A DNA stretch of 64,000 nt, from assembly GCF_000421105.1 (NCBI RefSeq), contig NZ_ATWF01000002.1, forward strand, positions 62,001 to 126,000, in the 5' to 3' direction. Below the pieces are notes generated by a model. It saw nothing but the letters and a program-made list of their open reading frames with translations, was not told the origin of the DNA and searched no databases. Below are positions 16,939 through 26,136 of the stretch, one piece after another. This DNA comes from Limisalsivibrio acetivorans. GTDB lineage: Bacteria; Chrysiogenota; Deferribacteres; Deferribacterales; Geovibrionaceae. Numbering within the stretch: the stretch's first letter is position 1; each line of letters starts with the position of its first letter. A program made the position numbers and the translations under genes.

Positions 16939-17775
16939 ATGCTTTTGAGAGTATCCCTCGAAACCCCGGTAGTCCCGGTGATTTTCAGACACAGGCTGTC
17001 TGATATTATTAAGTACTATGCCGATGCAGGGGCAGTTGCCACTGCCGTACCCCACTCAGAGAATGCTGCAAAGTTCTTTACCTTTAATCTGGCCTTCTCC
17101 AGAGATTACTCCCAAAAAGGGAGGATTACCCTTGCCGAAGGGCATGATGTTTACGACACCATATTCCTCGTTCCGCAGGGTAACGAATCCAAGCTGTATA
17201 TCAGCAATCCCGATGAAACTTTCATAAGAAACCTAGCAGCAGGTATTGATTCTGCTGAGTCGTTGAAGCTCAGCATCAATGACCAGATGTTCGTTGACGG
17301 CAGGGAGCTTGATTATCCTGTCAAAGAGGTAAGTCTCCTCAGCAAGCCACCGGAGCAGGATAATTCATCGGAGATTCTTCTACACACCCATTCACCCATG
17401 CTTCTGGAATCAGGGAAGAAGAATAAGCCGATAATCCCCGATATTGAGGATTCCGCCTCCACTATTACTGTTTCGAACGAGCAGTATTCCGAAAGACTTG
17501 AGATTATCTCATCACTTCGTATCTTCTCTTTTACAGGCAGATACCCGAGAAAATCTTTAATATTTGAGCCTGTGAATATGCGCAAAACTGTGATTAAACA
17601 TACCCTTGAGCGTTTCCGGAATAAAACCGGCAAAAGCCTTATGATGCTCACAGGTGTCACAGGCACATTCAAGATGAAAGGGGATATGGAGGATATTCAG
17701 CTGCTCACAGAGATGGGCTTCGGAATAAGAACAACGCAAGGGTTCGGAATGGCCGGAGCAGCAAGGGGAGCCTAA
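16939..17775 (+). CDS. cas6: Cas6-like CRISPR RNA endoribonuclease, stand-alone
   Basis: A 278-residue protein with the Cas6 (RAMP) plan. The N-terminal ferredoxin-like half has FTFNLAF (64-70 region), then a helix and strand like PDETFIRNLAAGI; the C-terminal half ends in the diagnostic glycine-rich loop, VTGTFKMKGDMEDIQLL then MGFGIRTTQGFGM. Cas6 cuts pre-crRNA within repeats; a catalytic His candidate lies near the N-terminus (FRHRLSD). GGGG lies six bases before the ATG. No repeat array or other cas gene is in the window, so it is either an orphan serving an array elsewhere or a repurposed RNA-binding protein. It converges with the CheB-CheR gene (4-base overlap). Confidence 0.75.
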   Translation: MLLRVSLETPVVPVIFRHRLSDIIKYYADAGAVATAVPHSENAAKFFTFNLAFSRDYSQKGRITLAEGHDVYDTIFLVPQGNESKLYISNPDETFIRNLAAGIDSAESLKLSINDQMFVDGRELDYPVKEVSLLSKPPEQDNSSEILLHTHSPMLLESGKKNKPIIPDIEDSASTITVSNEQYSERLEIISSLRIFSFTGRYPRKSLIFEPVNMRKTVIKHTLERFRNKTGKSLMMLTGVTGTFKMKGDMEDIQLLTEMGFGIRTTQGFGMAGAARGA

Positions 17776-20700
17776 GAACTCCCCTCAAGGGGTATGGAGA
17801 CCTTAACGAAGAAACCATCATCATTGGTGCAGTCTACCTTTCCGTCCATATCCAGCTCAAGCTTCCTAATAGATGTATAGAGCGTTGTGGCCGTATCCAC
17901 ACCTTCTATGCTCTTCTTTATCTCATCAAGATCCTCGGAGCCAAGATTAACGGAATCGGTTCCGATACTAAGCTCTGCGGAGCCGCCACCGGACTTCAGT
18001 TTGATTATTATATCCGTATCGGTGTCTGCAAACATTACAAAACGCCTGAATAGCTCATACAGCATTGATCGGTATACGCTGTCCGTGCCAAAAATACATA
18101 GCTCATCCCCTGCAGAACCATCGGAGATAAACTGCTCACCCTTCTCCAGAACTCGCTCAAAGCTCTCCTCACCAAGGTTATAATGGACCACAAACCTAAA
18201 ACTCTTGAGCTGTTCAGAAACCACCTCCAGAACATCCTCCAAACCTTTGAGGGCGGAGAAACTGGTTTTCTTGTCAGAGATCTTATAGAATTTTCTGTAG
18301 CTTTCCATTGTGGAATGCAGCTTATCAATATGCCCCGCTGCCTTTTCGGCCGCTTCTGGTATATTCTCTAACTCACCGTTTCTGGCCAGCTGCTCCATGT
18401 AGCCCACCAAAAGACTTATGGCGTTCAGGGGCTGTTTCCAGCGGTGGCTTATACTGCTTATCATATCACCAAGACCTTCAAAGTGAGAGTTCTGGTGCTG
18501 GGCGCTTTCGTCACGAACCTGCTTATCCACCTCTGTATCGATACGGTCCTGAATGCCCTCGTTAAGGTCGGTGAGCTTCTTCTGTGTTTCCATAAAGTTT
18601 GTTACATCTTCCAGAGTGAAGACAACACTGTCTATCTGGCCACTCTTGAAAACAGGTGAGCCGTTTATCCTGAGATAAACCTGGCTTCCGTCCGACGGGC
18701 GTGTTATGCGCTCCTCCATCCCATAGATCGATTCACCACTTTTCATTATCCGCACAAAGGGAAGGTCATCGTCCTTAACCTCTTTCCCGTTGTAATTACC
18801 GCTCTCCCACTCCTCGGAGTTGTATCTCATAGACATAATCTCGTCTCTGGAAAGACCAAGAATCTCCTCGGAACGCTCGTTTGCGAAGATGATAGCACCG
18901 TGTTTATCCACAACTGTAATGCCCGAAGGGCTCGTATCCATCACGGTCGAGATAAACTCCTTCTCTCTTGAAAGCTCATCGGTGAGCCTGTTCTGCTTTG
19001 TTACATCAAGGAAGGCAAGGATTATTCCTTCCACCTCCTCCCTGCTGGAGTAGTACGGAAAAACATGCAGGACATAAACACTCTCTTCGGTACTGAACTC
19101 ACGCTCAACCTTGTCCCCTCTGAGTGCTTTAGCGATAATTTGGCTAAGCCCCTGCAACTCAAACTTTGTTCCCAGCGTTTTATAGTAATGGCCGATATTT
19201 CTGGTGCTTATATCATAGAGCATAGCTGTGGATGGAGAAAAACGTTTGACCTTGAGTTCCTTATCAAGAACAAGGAATGGAAACTCTATACTGCTGAGTA
19301 TGTTTTCAAGATCCGTGTTCGCCTCAGCAAGCTCACTGGTCTTAACCTGCAGCTCTTCGTTTACGGTAATAAGCTCCTCATTGGTGCTCTGAAGTTCCTC
19401 GTTTGAGGTCTCCAGCTCTTCATTGGTGCTCTGCAGTTCTTCATTGGAGGCGTGGAGCTCTTCATTAAGCGCCTGAAGCTCCTCATTCGTGGTTTCAAGC
19501 TCCTCTATAACCGTTTGCAGGTGCTCCTTATTGGCCGCAAGCTCCTGCTCAAGCTCCTGAACCCTCTCGCTGTCGCCAGAACTAGCCTCAACACCTTCGG
19601 TTTTGTCCGAACCGGAACTTTCCCTTCTAAAGCATACGAGATAACCTTCCGCATCGCTCCCATTCTGGTTCATAACGGGAATAACTATAACGGCGAAACT
19701 AAGTTCGTTTTCATCCTCGTTAAGCCTGATCGTGCGGCTTTTGAGAACAACCTTCTCCTTCATAGATTTATGGAGCATACCCCTGAGCTCTAGGTTTATC
19801 TCCTCCCGTGCCATCCGGAAAAGGTTGAATGATGCCTCACCGGGGGTGAATTTAAGATAGGGGCTTACATCTCCGAAGATGTGCAGGATAGTTTGATCCT
19901 CGCTCACAAGGACACTGTCCGGAGCGAAGTTATCAAGGAGTACCTTATACATCCTGTCTGTCATGGTGGTTTTCTTTGTATCCATTCCCTTTGATTTCTG
20001 GGGTACGTATGCCTGAGTTTTCGATCCAGGAACCACATGAACAGGGAACTCACTCTTAACTGGCTTCTTCCTGTATATCTTCCATTTTTTGCTGACCGTA
20101 GAGAAGAGATCAGCATTCTGGCCGATGCTTTCGGATTTCCCGAGGAAAAGATACCCTTCTGAGTTAAGAGAATAATGGAACATAGGAAAGATCCGTTTCT
20201 GGAGGCTGGCAGTAAAGTATATGAGCATATTCCTGCAGGTTATGAGATCGAGGTTGGAGAAGGGGGGATCCTTTACTATATCCTGCCTGGCGAAGATCAC
20301 CATCTCCCTGATGAACTTCGCAACCCTGTAATTGTTCTCTTCCTGTATGAAGTATTTATCAAGAATACCTTCGTCAACACCCGCAACCGCCGCCTCGGAA
20401 TAGAGGGCCTTCCTGGCATGGGAAAGGGCATCGTTATCTATATCTGTCCCGAAAATCTGTATATTGTATTCGTATATTGATGATTTGAGGCACTCGGCAA
20501 AGAGGATGGCGATGGAATAGGCCTCCTCACCGGTGGCGCAGCCGGGAACCCAAACACGCACATGCTTCTCTTCCCGCTTATCCTCCACCAGTGTGCAGAT
20601 ATGGTTTCTAAGCTCCTCATAGGCATCGCCATCGCGGAAGAATGACGTAACAGAGATGAGGAAGTTTTTGAGAAGAACCTCAACCTCTTTGGGATTCTTG

Positions 20701-21500
20701 TTAAGAACCTCAAGGTACTCCTCCAGGGTGGATAGCTTAAGAGCTGTAATACGCCTCTCAATACGCCTGCACAGAGTGCTGGACTTGTACTCGGAGAAAT
20801 CGCACCCTGTACTGTTCTGTACAATTCGAAGGAGCCGACCTAGTTCTGTGAGGGAATCCTCTTCGCTGGAGCGTATGAAAACGCTGCCGGGCTTGCGGAA
20901 GATGTCATCAAGCTCCTGTCCAATATATTCAGGTTTCACAACGATATCGACACACCCCGTCTCCATAGCGGCATGGGGCATACCGTTATACTTTGCGCTC
21001 TCCTCGTCCTGCACCATAACCAGACCGCCGGAGGCCTTCACAGCACGAACTCCGTGGGCACCGTCTGTACCCGTTCCGGAGAGAATAATCGCCACAGCGT
21101 TCTCCTCAATGTCATCCGCAAGGGATTCCAGAAACTTGTCTATGGATGGCTTTGGTCCGATAAGTGATGTGGGTTTTCTGAGCTCTATACAGCCGTTTCT
21201 TACAAAGATATCTTTATTGGGAGGGGTTATATATACCGTATCTTTCTGAAGTTTCTCCCCGTTTTTTGCCTCAACAACCTCAACGGAGGAGTTCTTACTC
21301 AACAACGAAACAAGCATACTGCGGTGCTGGGGGGAAAGGTGCTGAGCAACCACATAGCTCAATTTGCTGTTTTTTGGAAGGCCTGCAACCATACTGCGCA
21401 GTGCTTCAAGTCCACCTGCAGAAGCTCCAATGCCTACAATAAACAGTTCTGAATGTGAAACATCCTTTATCTTATCGCCGTTAACAGCATCACCCGTCAT
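17772..21500 (-). CDS. CheB-CheR fusion with coiled coil, two PAS domains and degenerate histidine-kinase module
   Basis: Start set at ATG 21500 because AGGAG lies upstream; 1242 residues. CheB methylesterase domain (about 15-200) keeps S27 (GASAGG), H54 (AQHL) and D146 (GTGTDG). CheR methyltransferase domain (about 215-470) has the SAM motif GCATGEEAYS near 318. A long coiled coil of repeated NEELQ-type heptads (about 647-723) leads to two PAS domains (about 740-985) and an H-box SHRWKQPLNA (His near 1018). The following ATPase region lacks recognisable N and G boxes, so kinase activity is doubtful. Such fusions are thought to adjust chemoreceptor-like or kinase signalling by methylation. 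Last gene of the LuxP operon (45-base gap). Confidence 0.92.
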   Translation of the reverse strand: MTGDAVNGDKIKDVSHSELFIVGIGASAGGLEALRSMVAGLPKNSKLSYVVAQHLSPQHRSMLVSLLSKNSSVEVVEAKNGEKLQKDTVYITPPNKDIFVRNGCIELRKPTSLIGPKPSIDKFLESLADDIEENAVAIILSGTGTDGAHGVRAVKASGGLVMVQDEESAKYNGMPHAAMETGCVDIVVKPEYIGQELDDIFRKPGSVFIRSSEEDSLTELGRLLRIVQNSTGCDFSEYKSSTLCRRIERRITALKLSTLEEYLEVLNKNPKEVEVLLKNFLISVTSFFRDGDAYEELRNHICTLVEDKREEKHVRVWVPGCATGEEAYSIAILFAECLKSSIYEYNIQIFGTDIDNDALSHARKALYSEAAVAGVDEGILDKYFIQEENNYRVAKFIREMVIFARQDIVKDPPFSNLDLITCRNMLIYFTASLQKRIFPMFHYSLNSEGYLFLGKSESIGQNADLFSTVSKKWKIYRKKPVKSEFPVHVVPGSKTQAYVPQKSKGMDTKKTTMTDRMYKVLLDNFAPDSVLVSEDQTILHIFGDVSPYLKFTPGEASFNLFRMAREEINLELRGMLHKSMKEKVVLKSRTIRLNEDENELSFAVIVIPVMNQNGSDAEGYLVCFRRESSGSDKTEGVEASSGDSERVQELEQELAANKEHLQTVIEELETTNEELQALNEELHASNEELQSTNEELETSNEELQSTNEELITVNEELQVKTSELAEANTDLENILSSIEFPFLVLDKELKVKRFSPSTAMLYDISTRNIGHYYKTLGTKFELQGLSQIIAKALRGDKVEREFSTEESVYVLHVFPYYSSREEVEGIILAFLDVTKQNRLTDELSREKEFISTVMDTSPSGITVVDKHGAIIFANERSEEILGLSRDEIMSMRYNSEEWESGNYNGKEVKDDDLPFVRIMKSGESIYGMEERITRPSDGSQVYLRINGSPVFKSGQIDSVVFTLEDVTNFMETQKKLTDLNEGIQDRIDTEVDKQVRDESAQHQNSHFEGLGDMISSISHRWKQPLNAISLLVGYMEQLARNGELENIPEAAEKAAGHIDKLHSTMESYRKFYKISDKKTSFSALKGLEDVLEVVSEQLKSFRFVVHYNLGEESFERVLEKGEQFISDGSAGDELCIFGTDSVYRSMLYELFRRFVMFADTDTDIIIKLKSGGGSAELSIGTDSVNLGSEDLDEIKKSIEGVDTATTLYTSIRKLELDMDGKVDCTNDDGFFVKVSIPLEGSS

Positions 21501-21545
21501 CTCTGATATCTCCTGATACATTATAGCATATTCAAAACGTTTGGT

Positions 21546-24500
21546 TTAGTCCGGAGTGCTTACCTTAACCTTTACCTGCTTTTCCCACTCACTCAGAAAC
21601 TCTTCGAACTCATCCGCCGGCACAGGCCTGCTGAAGAAGTAACCCTGTGCAAGCTCGCACTCCATCTCGTTCAATAACCGGACATGCTCTGCGCTCTCAA
21701 CACCTTCCGCCACAACGGAGATGTTCAGGTTATGGGCAAGCTGAACAACTGTCCGCACAATCGCCCTGCTGTCCTCATCATTCTCTATATTCATAATAAA
21801 GCTTTTGTCAATTTTCAGTGTATCGATGGGTATTTCCGTGAGATACCCGATGGAGCTGAAGCCCGTTCCGAAGTCATCGATGGCGAATGTAAGCCCTACG
21901 GAGTGGAGCTTATCAAGGATCTCCCTTGTTCTGGCAGGGTCCTCCATGATCATACTCTCGGTGATCTCCATCTCCAGCATTGAAGGGTCTATGCCGATAT
22001 CATCCACAACATCCTTTACCGAAGAATATAGATCCTTCTGGTTAAACTGTTTCATGGAAAGGTTAACGGCGAGGTTCAAGCCAGTGAAACCCATCGAGTG
22101 CCAACGCTTAAGATCCTCGCAAGCCTTCTTAAGAACCCAGTGTCCGATGGGTATGATAAGCCCCGTTTCCTCGGCAATGGGTATAAACTGATCGGGGTAC
22201 ACTTTGCCCAGCTCTGGGTTTTCCCACCTGATCAGCGCTTCCATACCTACCAGCTCCATAGTTTTGAGATTAATCTTCGGCTGATAGTGTATCCGGAATT
22301 CATCGTGATCCAAAGCTCTGTTGAGCTTAGTCTCTATCATAAGATGTTCCTTCGCCTTATCGTTGAAATCAGTGGTGTATACCTGCAACATCCCACGCCC
22401 CTTGGATTTTGCCCTATACATTGCGGCATCGGCATTCTTCACTAGGATAAATATATCCTCGCCGTCTTCGGGGTAAAAGCTCAAGCCTGCGCTGGATTTA
22501 AGAAACAGCTCATACTCATCCACATGGAAGGGCTTTTCGAGCTGTCGCATGATGTTGTGGGAGATTGTAACAGCCCTCCCCTTATCGGTAATATCTTCGA
22601 TGATAACCGTGTACTCATCCCCGCCGAGACGGCTTACAGTCATGCTCTCGCCCACAGTATTCAGTATCCGCTCACCTATCTTCTGCAGAAGGATATCGCC
22701 GATATTATGACCGAGTGTGTCGTTAACGTTCTTAAAACGGTCCATATCAAGGGTAAGCAGACCGATAAATGTACCGTTTCGCTTCGCTCTGCCGATGGCC
22801 ATACCAAGCCGGTCGTGAAAAAGGTAGCGGTTCGGGAGGCTGGTAAGCGGATCGTAATGCGCCTGATACTTTATCTGCTCCTCGTACTTCTTACGCTCGG
22901 TTATGTCGTGCATAACCCCTATGTAGTGGGTAACCCTTCCGTCCCCATCCGTAATACTCGATATATTAAGAAGCGCAGGATATAGCTCTCCATTCTTCCT
23001 TCTGTTCCATATCTCACCCTGCCATTTACCGTCCCTTCTGAGTTTTTCCCACATCTCTCGGTAGAACGAGGAGGTGTGTCTGCCCGATTTGAGTATACTG
23101 GTTCTGGAGCCTAGAGCCTCCTCCTCGGAATACCCGGTAATTGAGGTAAAAGCACTGTTGATGCTTAGGACAATTCCCTTTGTGTTGGTTATATAAATAG
23201 CCTCAATGGTGTTTTCAAAAACCTTGGAAGCGAGAAGCAGCTTCTCCTCGGAGGATTTTCTATCGGTAATATCGATACCCTGGAGAACTACCCCGTAAAC
23301 CTTTTCCTCATCCTTAACATTGGAAAGACTCCATAGTATGTAGCGAAGCTCACCGGTTCCGATATTTTTAACGATGCTTTCAAAGTTTGAGAGCGGTTCA
23401 GTATTTCGCACTGAGTTCGCAAGGAGCTCCTTAAGCTTTTCTCCAGTGAGGCAAGGAAAGATAACCTCTATCCCTCTGCCCATGGCATCCTCTGTCTGGA
23501 TCCCCGTAAGGGCCTCCATAGACTTGTTGTAAAGCACTATATTGTTGTCTGCATCCCATGCAATGAGAGGGGCCTTTGCGAAATTCATGAAATTACCAAG
23601 GTAGGCCTCCGTCTCCCGGAGGTTGTGATTTAGCTCCTCAAGGGCTGCGGCAACAGTATTAAACTCCTTTATGGCGGTGGGTTCAAAGGGCTTGAGATAC
23701 CTTAGATTCGATACCTCGTGGGCGTAATCCACGAGGGAGTTGACGGAGCGTTTCATAACCCTTTGGAAGATGTAAACCGTTATTAGGGTCATACATACGA
23801 TGATAAGAACAATGGTGAATGCCCTCTTCAGTATCCCTTTACGCAGGTAGCTGAGGGATGAATCGGGCAGCTCCTGATAAACGAAGAGGGGAGCCTCCGA
23901 TCCGTTTATGCTGAGCCTCTGGCAGTAGCCTATCACACTCCCCTCAAGGTCCTCTATCCCTCCGTTACGGCACACCTCTACTGCTCTTGCAGGGTTCTCA
24001 ATACTGCTGTGGCTCGCAACCATCTGCCCCTGCCAGACGAATGCTGAAGCATCTATACCAGCATCTTGGGCGGCATTTATCAGCAGGCCGGAGTTTCCGT
24101 TCAGTATCCTTCCCGTATATATATGCCCAAGGACCCTTCCCGATTCCTCCTCAACGGACTGGATACCCCCAAGAATTACATGGAGATATCCCTCTCTGTC
24201 GGTAAGGGGTGCTGCATGTATGGTGCTTTCGCCGTCCTCGGAGACATTACCTTGTGCAACATAGCGCACAACTGGGGATGTGTCGAAGAAGGGGGAGCTG
24301 GCATCTATTATAGTTTTTCCATCCACACTCGAATATATCAGAATATCCGCCGAATCACCCAAAGCGGAGTCGTAGAAGTCCACAAGCTTTCTCTTAAGCT
24401 CAGAAGTGTCACTCATCTCCTGGAGTTCAAGCACATCACGAAGGCTGAAACGAATATCCTTAAGTATCTTACTGGTACTCTCTATCTCCTCTTTAAGGAT

Positions 24501-24668
24501 TATTTTGATAATCCCATGGTTTCTCTGGAGAATTTTGAGGAGCTCCTGCCTAACTGCAACGCTTGAATCCGCACTGCTCCATAGTATTATTACAACAGAT
24601 AGGAATATGGAGAATGCCAGCATAAATCCGCCAAGGTAAAGTGATAACCTGTATGATCTCCCCTTCAT
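21546..24668 (-). CDS. LuxQ-like periplasmic sensor fused to PAS-PAS-GGDEF-EAL
   Basis: Start at ATG 24668 (GGAG upstream), two bases after the luxP-like stop; 1040 residues. TM1 8-30, periplasmic domain 31-280, TM2 about 282-302, HAMP-like linker, PAS (about 355-470), PAS (about 480-600), GGDEF (about 610-770), EAL (about 785-1030). The cyclase motif is GGDEY at 682-686, close to intact, without an RxxD I-site; EAL has E810-A-L, EMEITES, DDFGTGFSS and AEGVES. The periplasmic stretch SGRVLGHIYTGRIL (176-189) resembles LuxQ's TGEVLGFSFNAVVL as I remember it. With the LuxP homologue next door, the protein is inferred to convert AI-2 binding into a change in c-di-GMP. Confidence 0.88.
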   Translation of the reverse strand: MKGRSYRLSLYLGGFMLAFSIFLSVVIILWSSADSSVAVRQELLKILQRNHGIIKIILKEEIESTSKILKDIRFSLRDVLELQEMSDTSELKRKLVDFYDSALGDSADILIYSSVDGKTIIDASSPFFDTSPVVRYVAQGNVSEDGESTIHAAPLTDREGYLHVILGGIQSVEEESGRVLGHIYTGRILNGNSGLLINAAQDAGIDASAFVWQGQMVASHSSIENPARAVEVCRNGGIEDLEGSVIGYCQRLSINGSEAPLFVYQELPDSSLSYLRKGILKRAFTIVLIIVCMTLITVYIFQRVMKRSVNSLVDYAHEVSNLRYLKPFEPTAIKEFNTVAAALEELNHNLRETEAYLGNFMNFAKAPLIAWDADNNIVLYNKSMEALTGIQTEDAMGRGIEVIFPCLTGEKLKELLANSVRNTEPLSNFESIVKNIGTGELRYILWSLSNVKDEEKVYGVVLQGIDITDRKSSEEKLLLASKVFENTIEAIYITNTKGIVLSINSAFTSITGYSEEEALGSRTSILKSGRHTSSFYREMWEKLRRDGKWQGEIWNRRKNGELYPALLNISSITDGDGRVTHYIGVMHDITERKKYEEQIKYQAHYDPLTSLPNRYLFHDRLGMAIGRAKRNGTFIGLLTLDMDRFKNVNDTLGHNIGDILLQKIGERILNTVGESMTVSRLGGDEYTVIIEDITDKGRAVTISHNIMRQLEKPFHVDEYELFLKSSAGLSFYPEDGEDIFILVKNADAAMYRAKSKGRGMLQVYTTDFNDKAKEHLMIETKLNRALDHDEFRIHYQPKINLKTMELVGMEALIRWENPELGKVYPDQFIPIAEETGLIIPIGHWVLKKACEDLKRWHSMGFTGLNLAVNLSMKQFNQKDLYSSVKDVVDDIGIDPSMLEMEITESMIMEDPARTREILDKLHSVGLTFAIDDFGTGFSSIGYLTEIPIDTLKIDKSFIMNIENDEDSRAIVRTVVQLAHNLNISVVAEGVESAEHVRLLNEMECELAQGYFFSRPVPADEFEEFLSEWEKQVKVKVSTPD

Positions 24669-24670
24669 AT

Positions 24671-25762
24671 TCACTCCGAGTACCTGAAAGCACGGATCTT
24701 CTTTTCCATGATCTTCTCCGCAGGGTCATCGGAGAAAAGCACGCTGAAATCACCAGAATATATGAGAGGTACCTCTTCACCTCTGCCTTGTATGTCCATC
24801 TTTACGGCCTCCGCCATAGCTACGCCGTTATCATCGTTCATTCGCATTACTGTCAGAGTTATCCTCCCGTCCATCAATGCCTTCAGCTCCACAGTGCCGC
24901 CACCCCAGCCGTTCACAACGACCTCGCCGGATAAACCGGCATCGGATACGGCCTCCGCCGCTCCCACTGCAATATCAGTAGCACAGCAGAATATGAGTCC
25001 GGTATCAGGGTGTTTGCTGAGTATCTCCTTTGTAGCATTGTAGGATTTTTTCTGTGAGAAACCCGTATAGAAGAGTTCCTCCGGCTCATTCCTCTCACCA
25101 TTATGGCGGTAATCCTCTAAAAAGCCGCCCCCTCTGAGCTCGCTGACACTCCCCATAGAGCCATAAAGAACAGAATACTTAGTGTCATGGGGGAGCATCC
25201 TCCGCAGAGCTCCGGCGAGGATCGAGGAGCCGGTGTAGTGGTCGAAACCCACATATATAAAGGGCTGGTAGTTCTGCCATTCTCTCAAAGGGGTAGTCAG
25301 ATTTTGGATAATGACCTTTGGTTTTTCTCTTGGAAGTATCCTTGAGAGAAGCTTTCTTATCTGGGGATCATCGGCGGATACAACCAGGTAGTCCACATCC
25401 CTCTTTACGGCCTCTGCTATCTGCTTCGCCTGAAGACGGATATCACCCGAAGGTCTGCTGTAGTATGTAAAGAGATCATAGTTCACACGAAGCTCCCTGA
25501 GTCTCGCCTCAAAGGAGCTTACACTCCTGAGCCAGTATTCAGAGCTTTGGAGTGCAGGATAAACAACTGCGATGCGGACCGGCTTTATATTCGTCCTCTC
25601 CATGGGAATGCCCGGGAGTCTCACCTGTTCTGAGAATCTATCAAAAAGAGCTGCCTGCTCTGGATGAATTGAGAAATACTCGGGAATTGTCCAGTATGTT
25701 CTGGCATATGCAGAGAGGGCAAACATCAAGAGTGTTATGGTTAGAAGAAACCTTCTCAGCAC
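24671..25762 (-). CDS. luxP: LuxP-like periplasmic autoinducer-2 binding protein
   Basis: Start is GTG 25762, preceded by a GGGGAGG-rich site and overlapping the response-regulator stop by seven bases; 363 residues with signal peptide (cut near AYA-R, residue 20). It is a LuxP/LsrB-type periplasmic binding fold and follows Vibrio LuxP closely along its length. All borate-AI-2 contacts I recall from LuxP (Q77, S79, W82, N159, R215, T266, D267, W289, R310) have matches here: Q72, S74, W77, N154, R210, T262, D263, W286, R307. Long shared stretches include QPFIYVGFDH and TVMRMNDD. Expected to bind AI-2 and contact the periplasmic domain encoded next. No luxS is in the window. Confidence 0.9.
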   Translation of the reverse strand: MLRRFLLTITLLMFALSAYARTYWTIPEYFSIHPEQAALFDRFSEQVRLPGIPMERTNIKPVRIAVVYPALQSSEYWLRSVSSFEARLRELRVNYDLFTYYSRPSGDIRLQAKQIAEAVKRDVDYLVVSADDPQIRKLLSRILPREKPKVIIQNLTTPLREWQNYQPFIYVGFDHYTGSSILAGALRRMLPHDTKYSVLYGSMGSVSELRGGGFLEDYRHNGERNEPEELFYTGFSQKKSYNATKEILSKHPDTGLIFCCATDIAVGAAEAVSDAGLSGEVVVNGWGGGTVELKALMDGRITLTVMRMNDDNGVAMAEAVKMDIQGRGEEVPLIYSGDFSVLFSDDPAEKIMEKKIRAFRYSE

Positions 25763-26136
25763 TCCCCTCCCCTCCCCATACAAAGTTCGTTTACTTTATC
25801 AAGAAGGTCCTTCACTATAAGTGGTTTCACAAAGTAACCCTCAACACCGATCTCCTCGGACTTTATACGATCCTCCTCCTCAATGGAGGCGGTAACCACT
25901 ATCAAATCAATATCCGGGTATTTATTCTTAATGTGCTTCATCATCTCGATACCATCGCATACGGGCATCTTAAGATCGGTGATAACAAGATCAGGCCGGA
26001 ACTCCTCCGCAGCGTTTATCCCCTCTTCACCGTCATATGCAACGCAAACACTTTCATGTTTCCTTATAAGTCTTGTTTTCAGGGCCTCGGCAACCCCTGT
26101 TTCATCCTCAACAATGAGTATACGGTAGTTGCTCAT
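25756..26136 (-). CDS. Single-domain response regulator (CheY-like)
   Basis: REC domain only, 126 residues: acidic E10/D11, phospho-acceptor D54 (VITDLKMP) and the conserved Lys in FVKPL. It has no output domain, so it should act by binding partners or passing phosphate on. Its start overlaps the kinase stop by four bases and its stop overlaps the luxP-like GTG by seven, so kinase, regulator and AI-2 binding protein are translationally coupled. Confidence 0.93.
   Translation of the reverse strand: MSNYRILIVEDETGVAEALKTRLIRKHESVCVAYDGEEGINAAEEFRPDLVITDLKMPVCDGIEMMKHIKNKYPDIDLIVVTASIEEEDRIKSEEIGVEGYFVKPLIVKDLLDKVNELCMGRGGEC

Noticed and set aside
18183-18659. Plus-strand frames inside the CheB-CheR gene
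   Set aside because: Shadows of the coding strand without start signals or family motifs.
19330-19560. Tandem DNA repeat
   Set aside because: It encodes the NEELQ-type coiled-coil heptads of the CheB-CheR protein and is explained by protein sequence.
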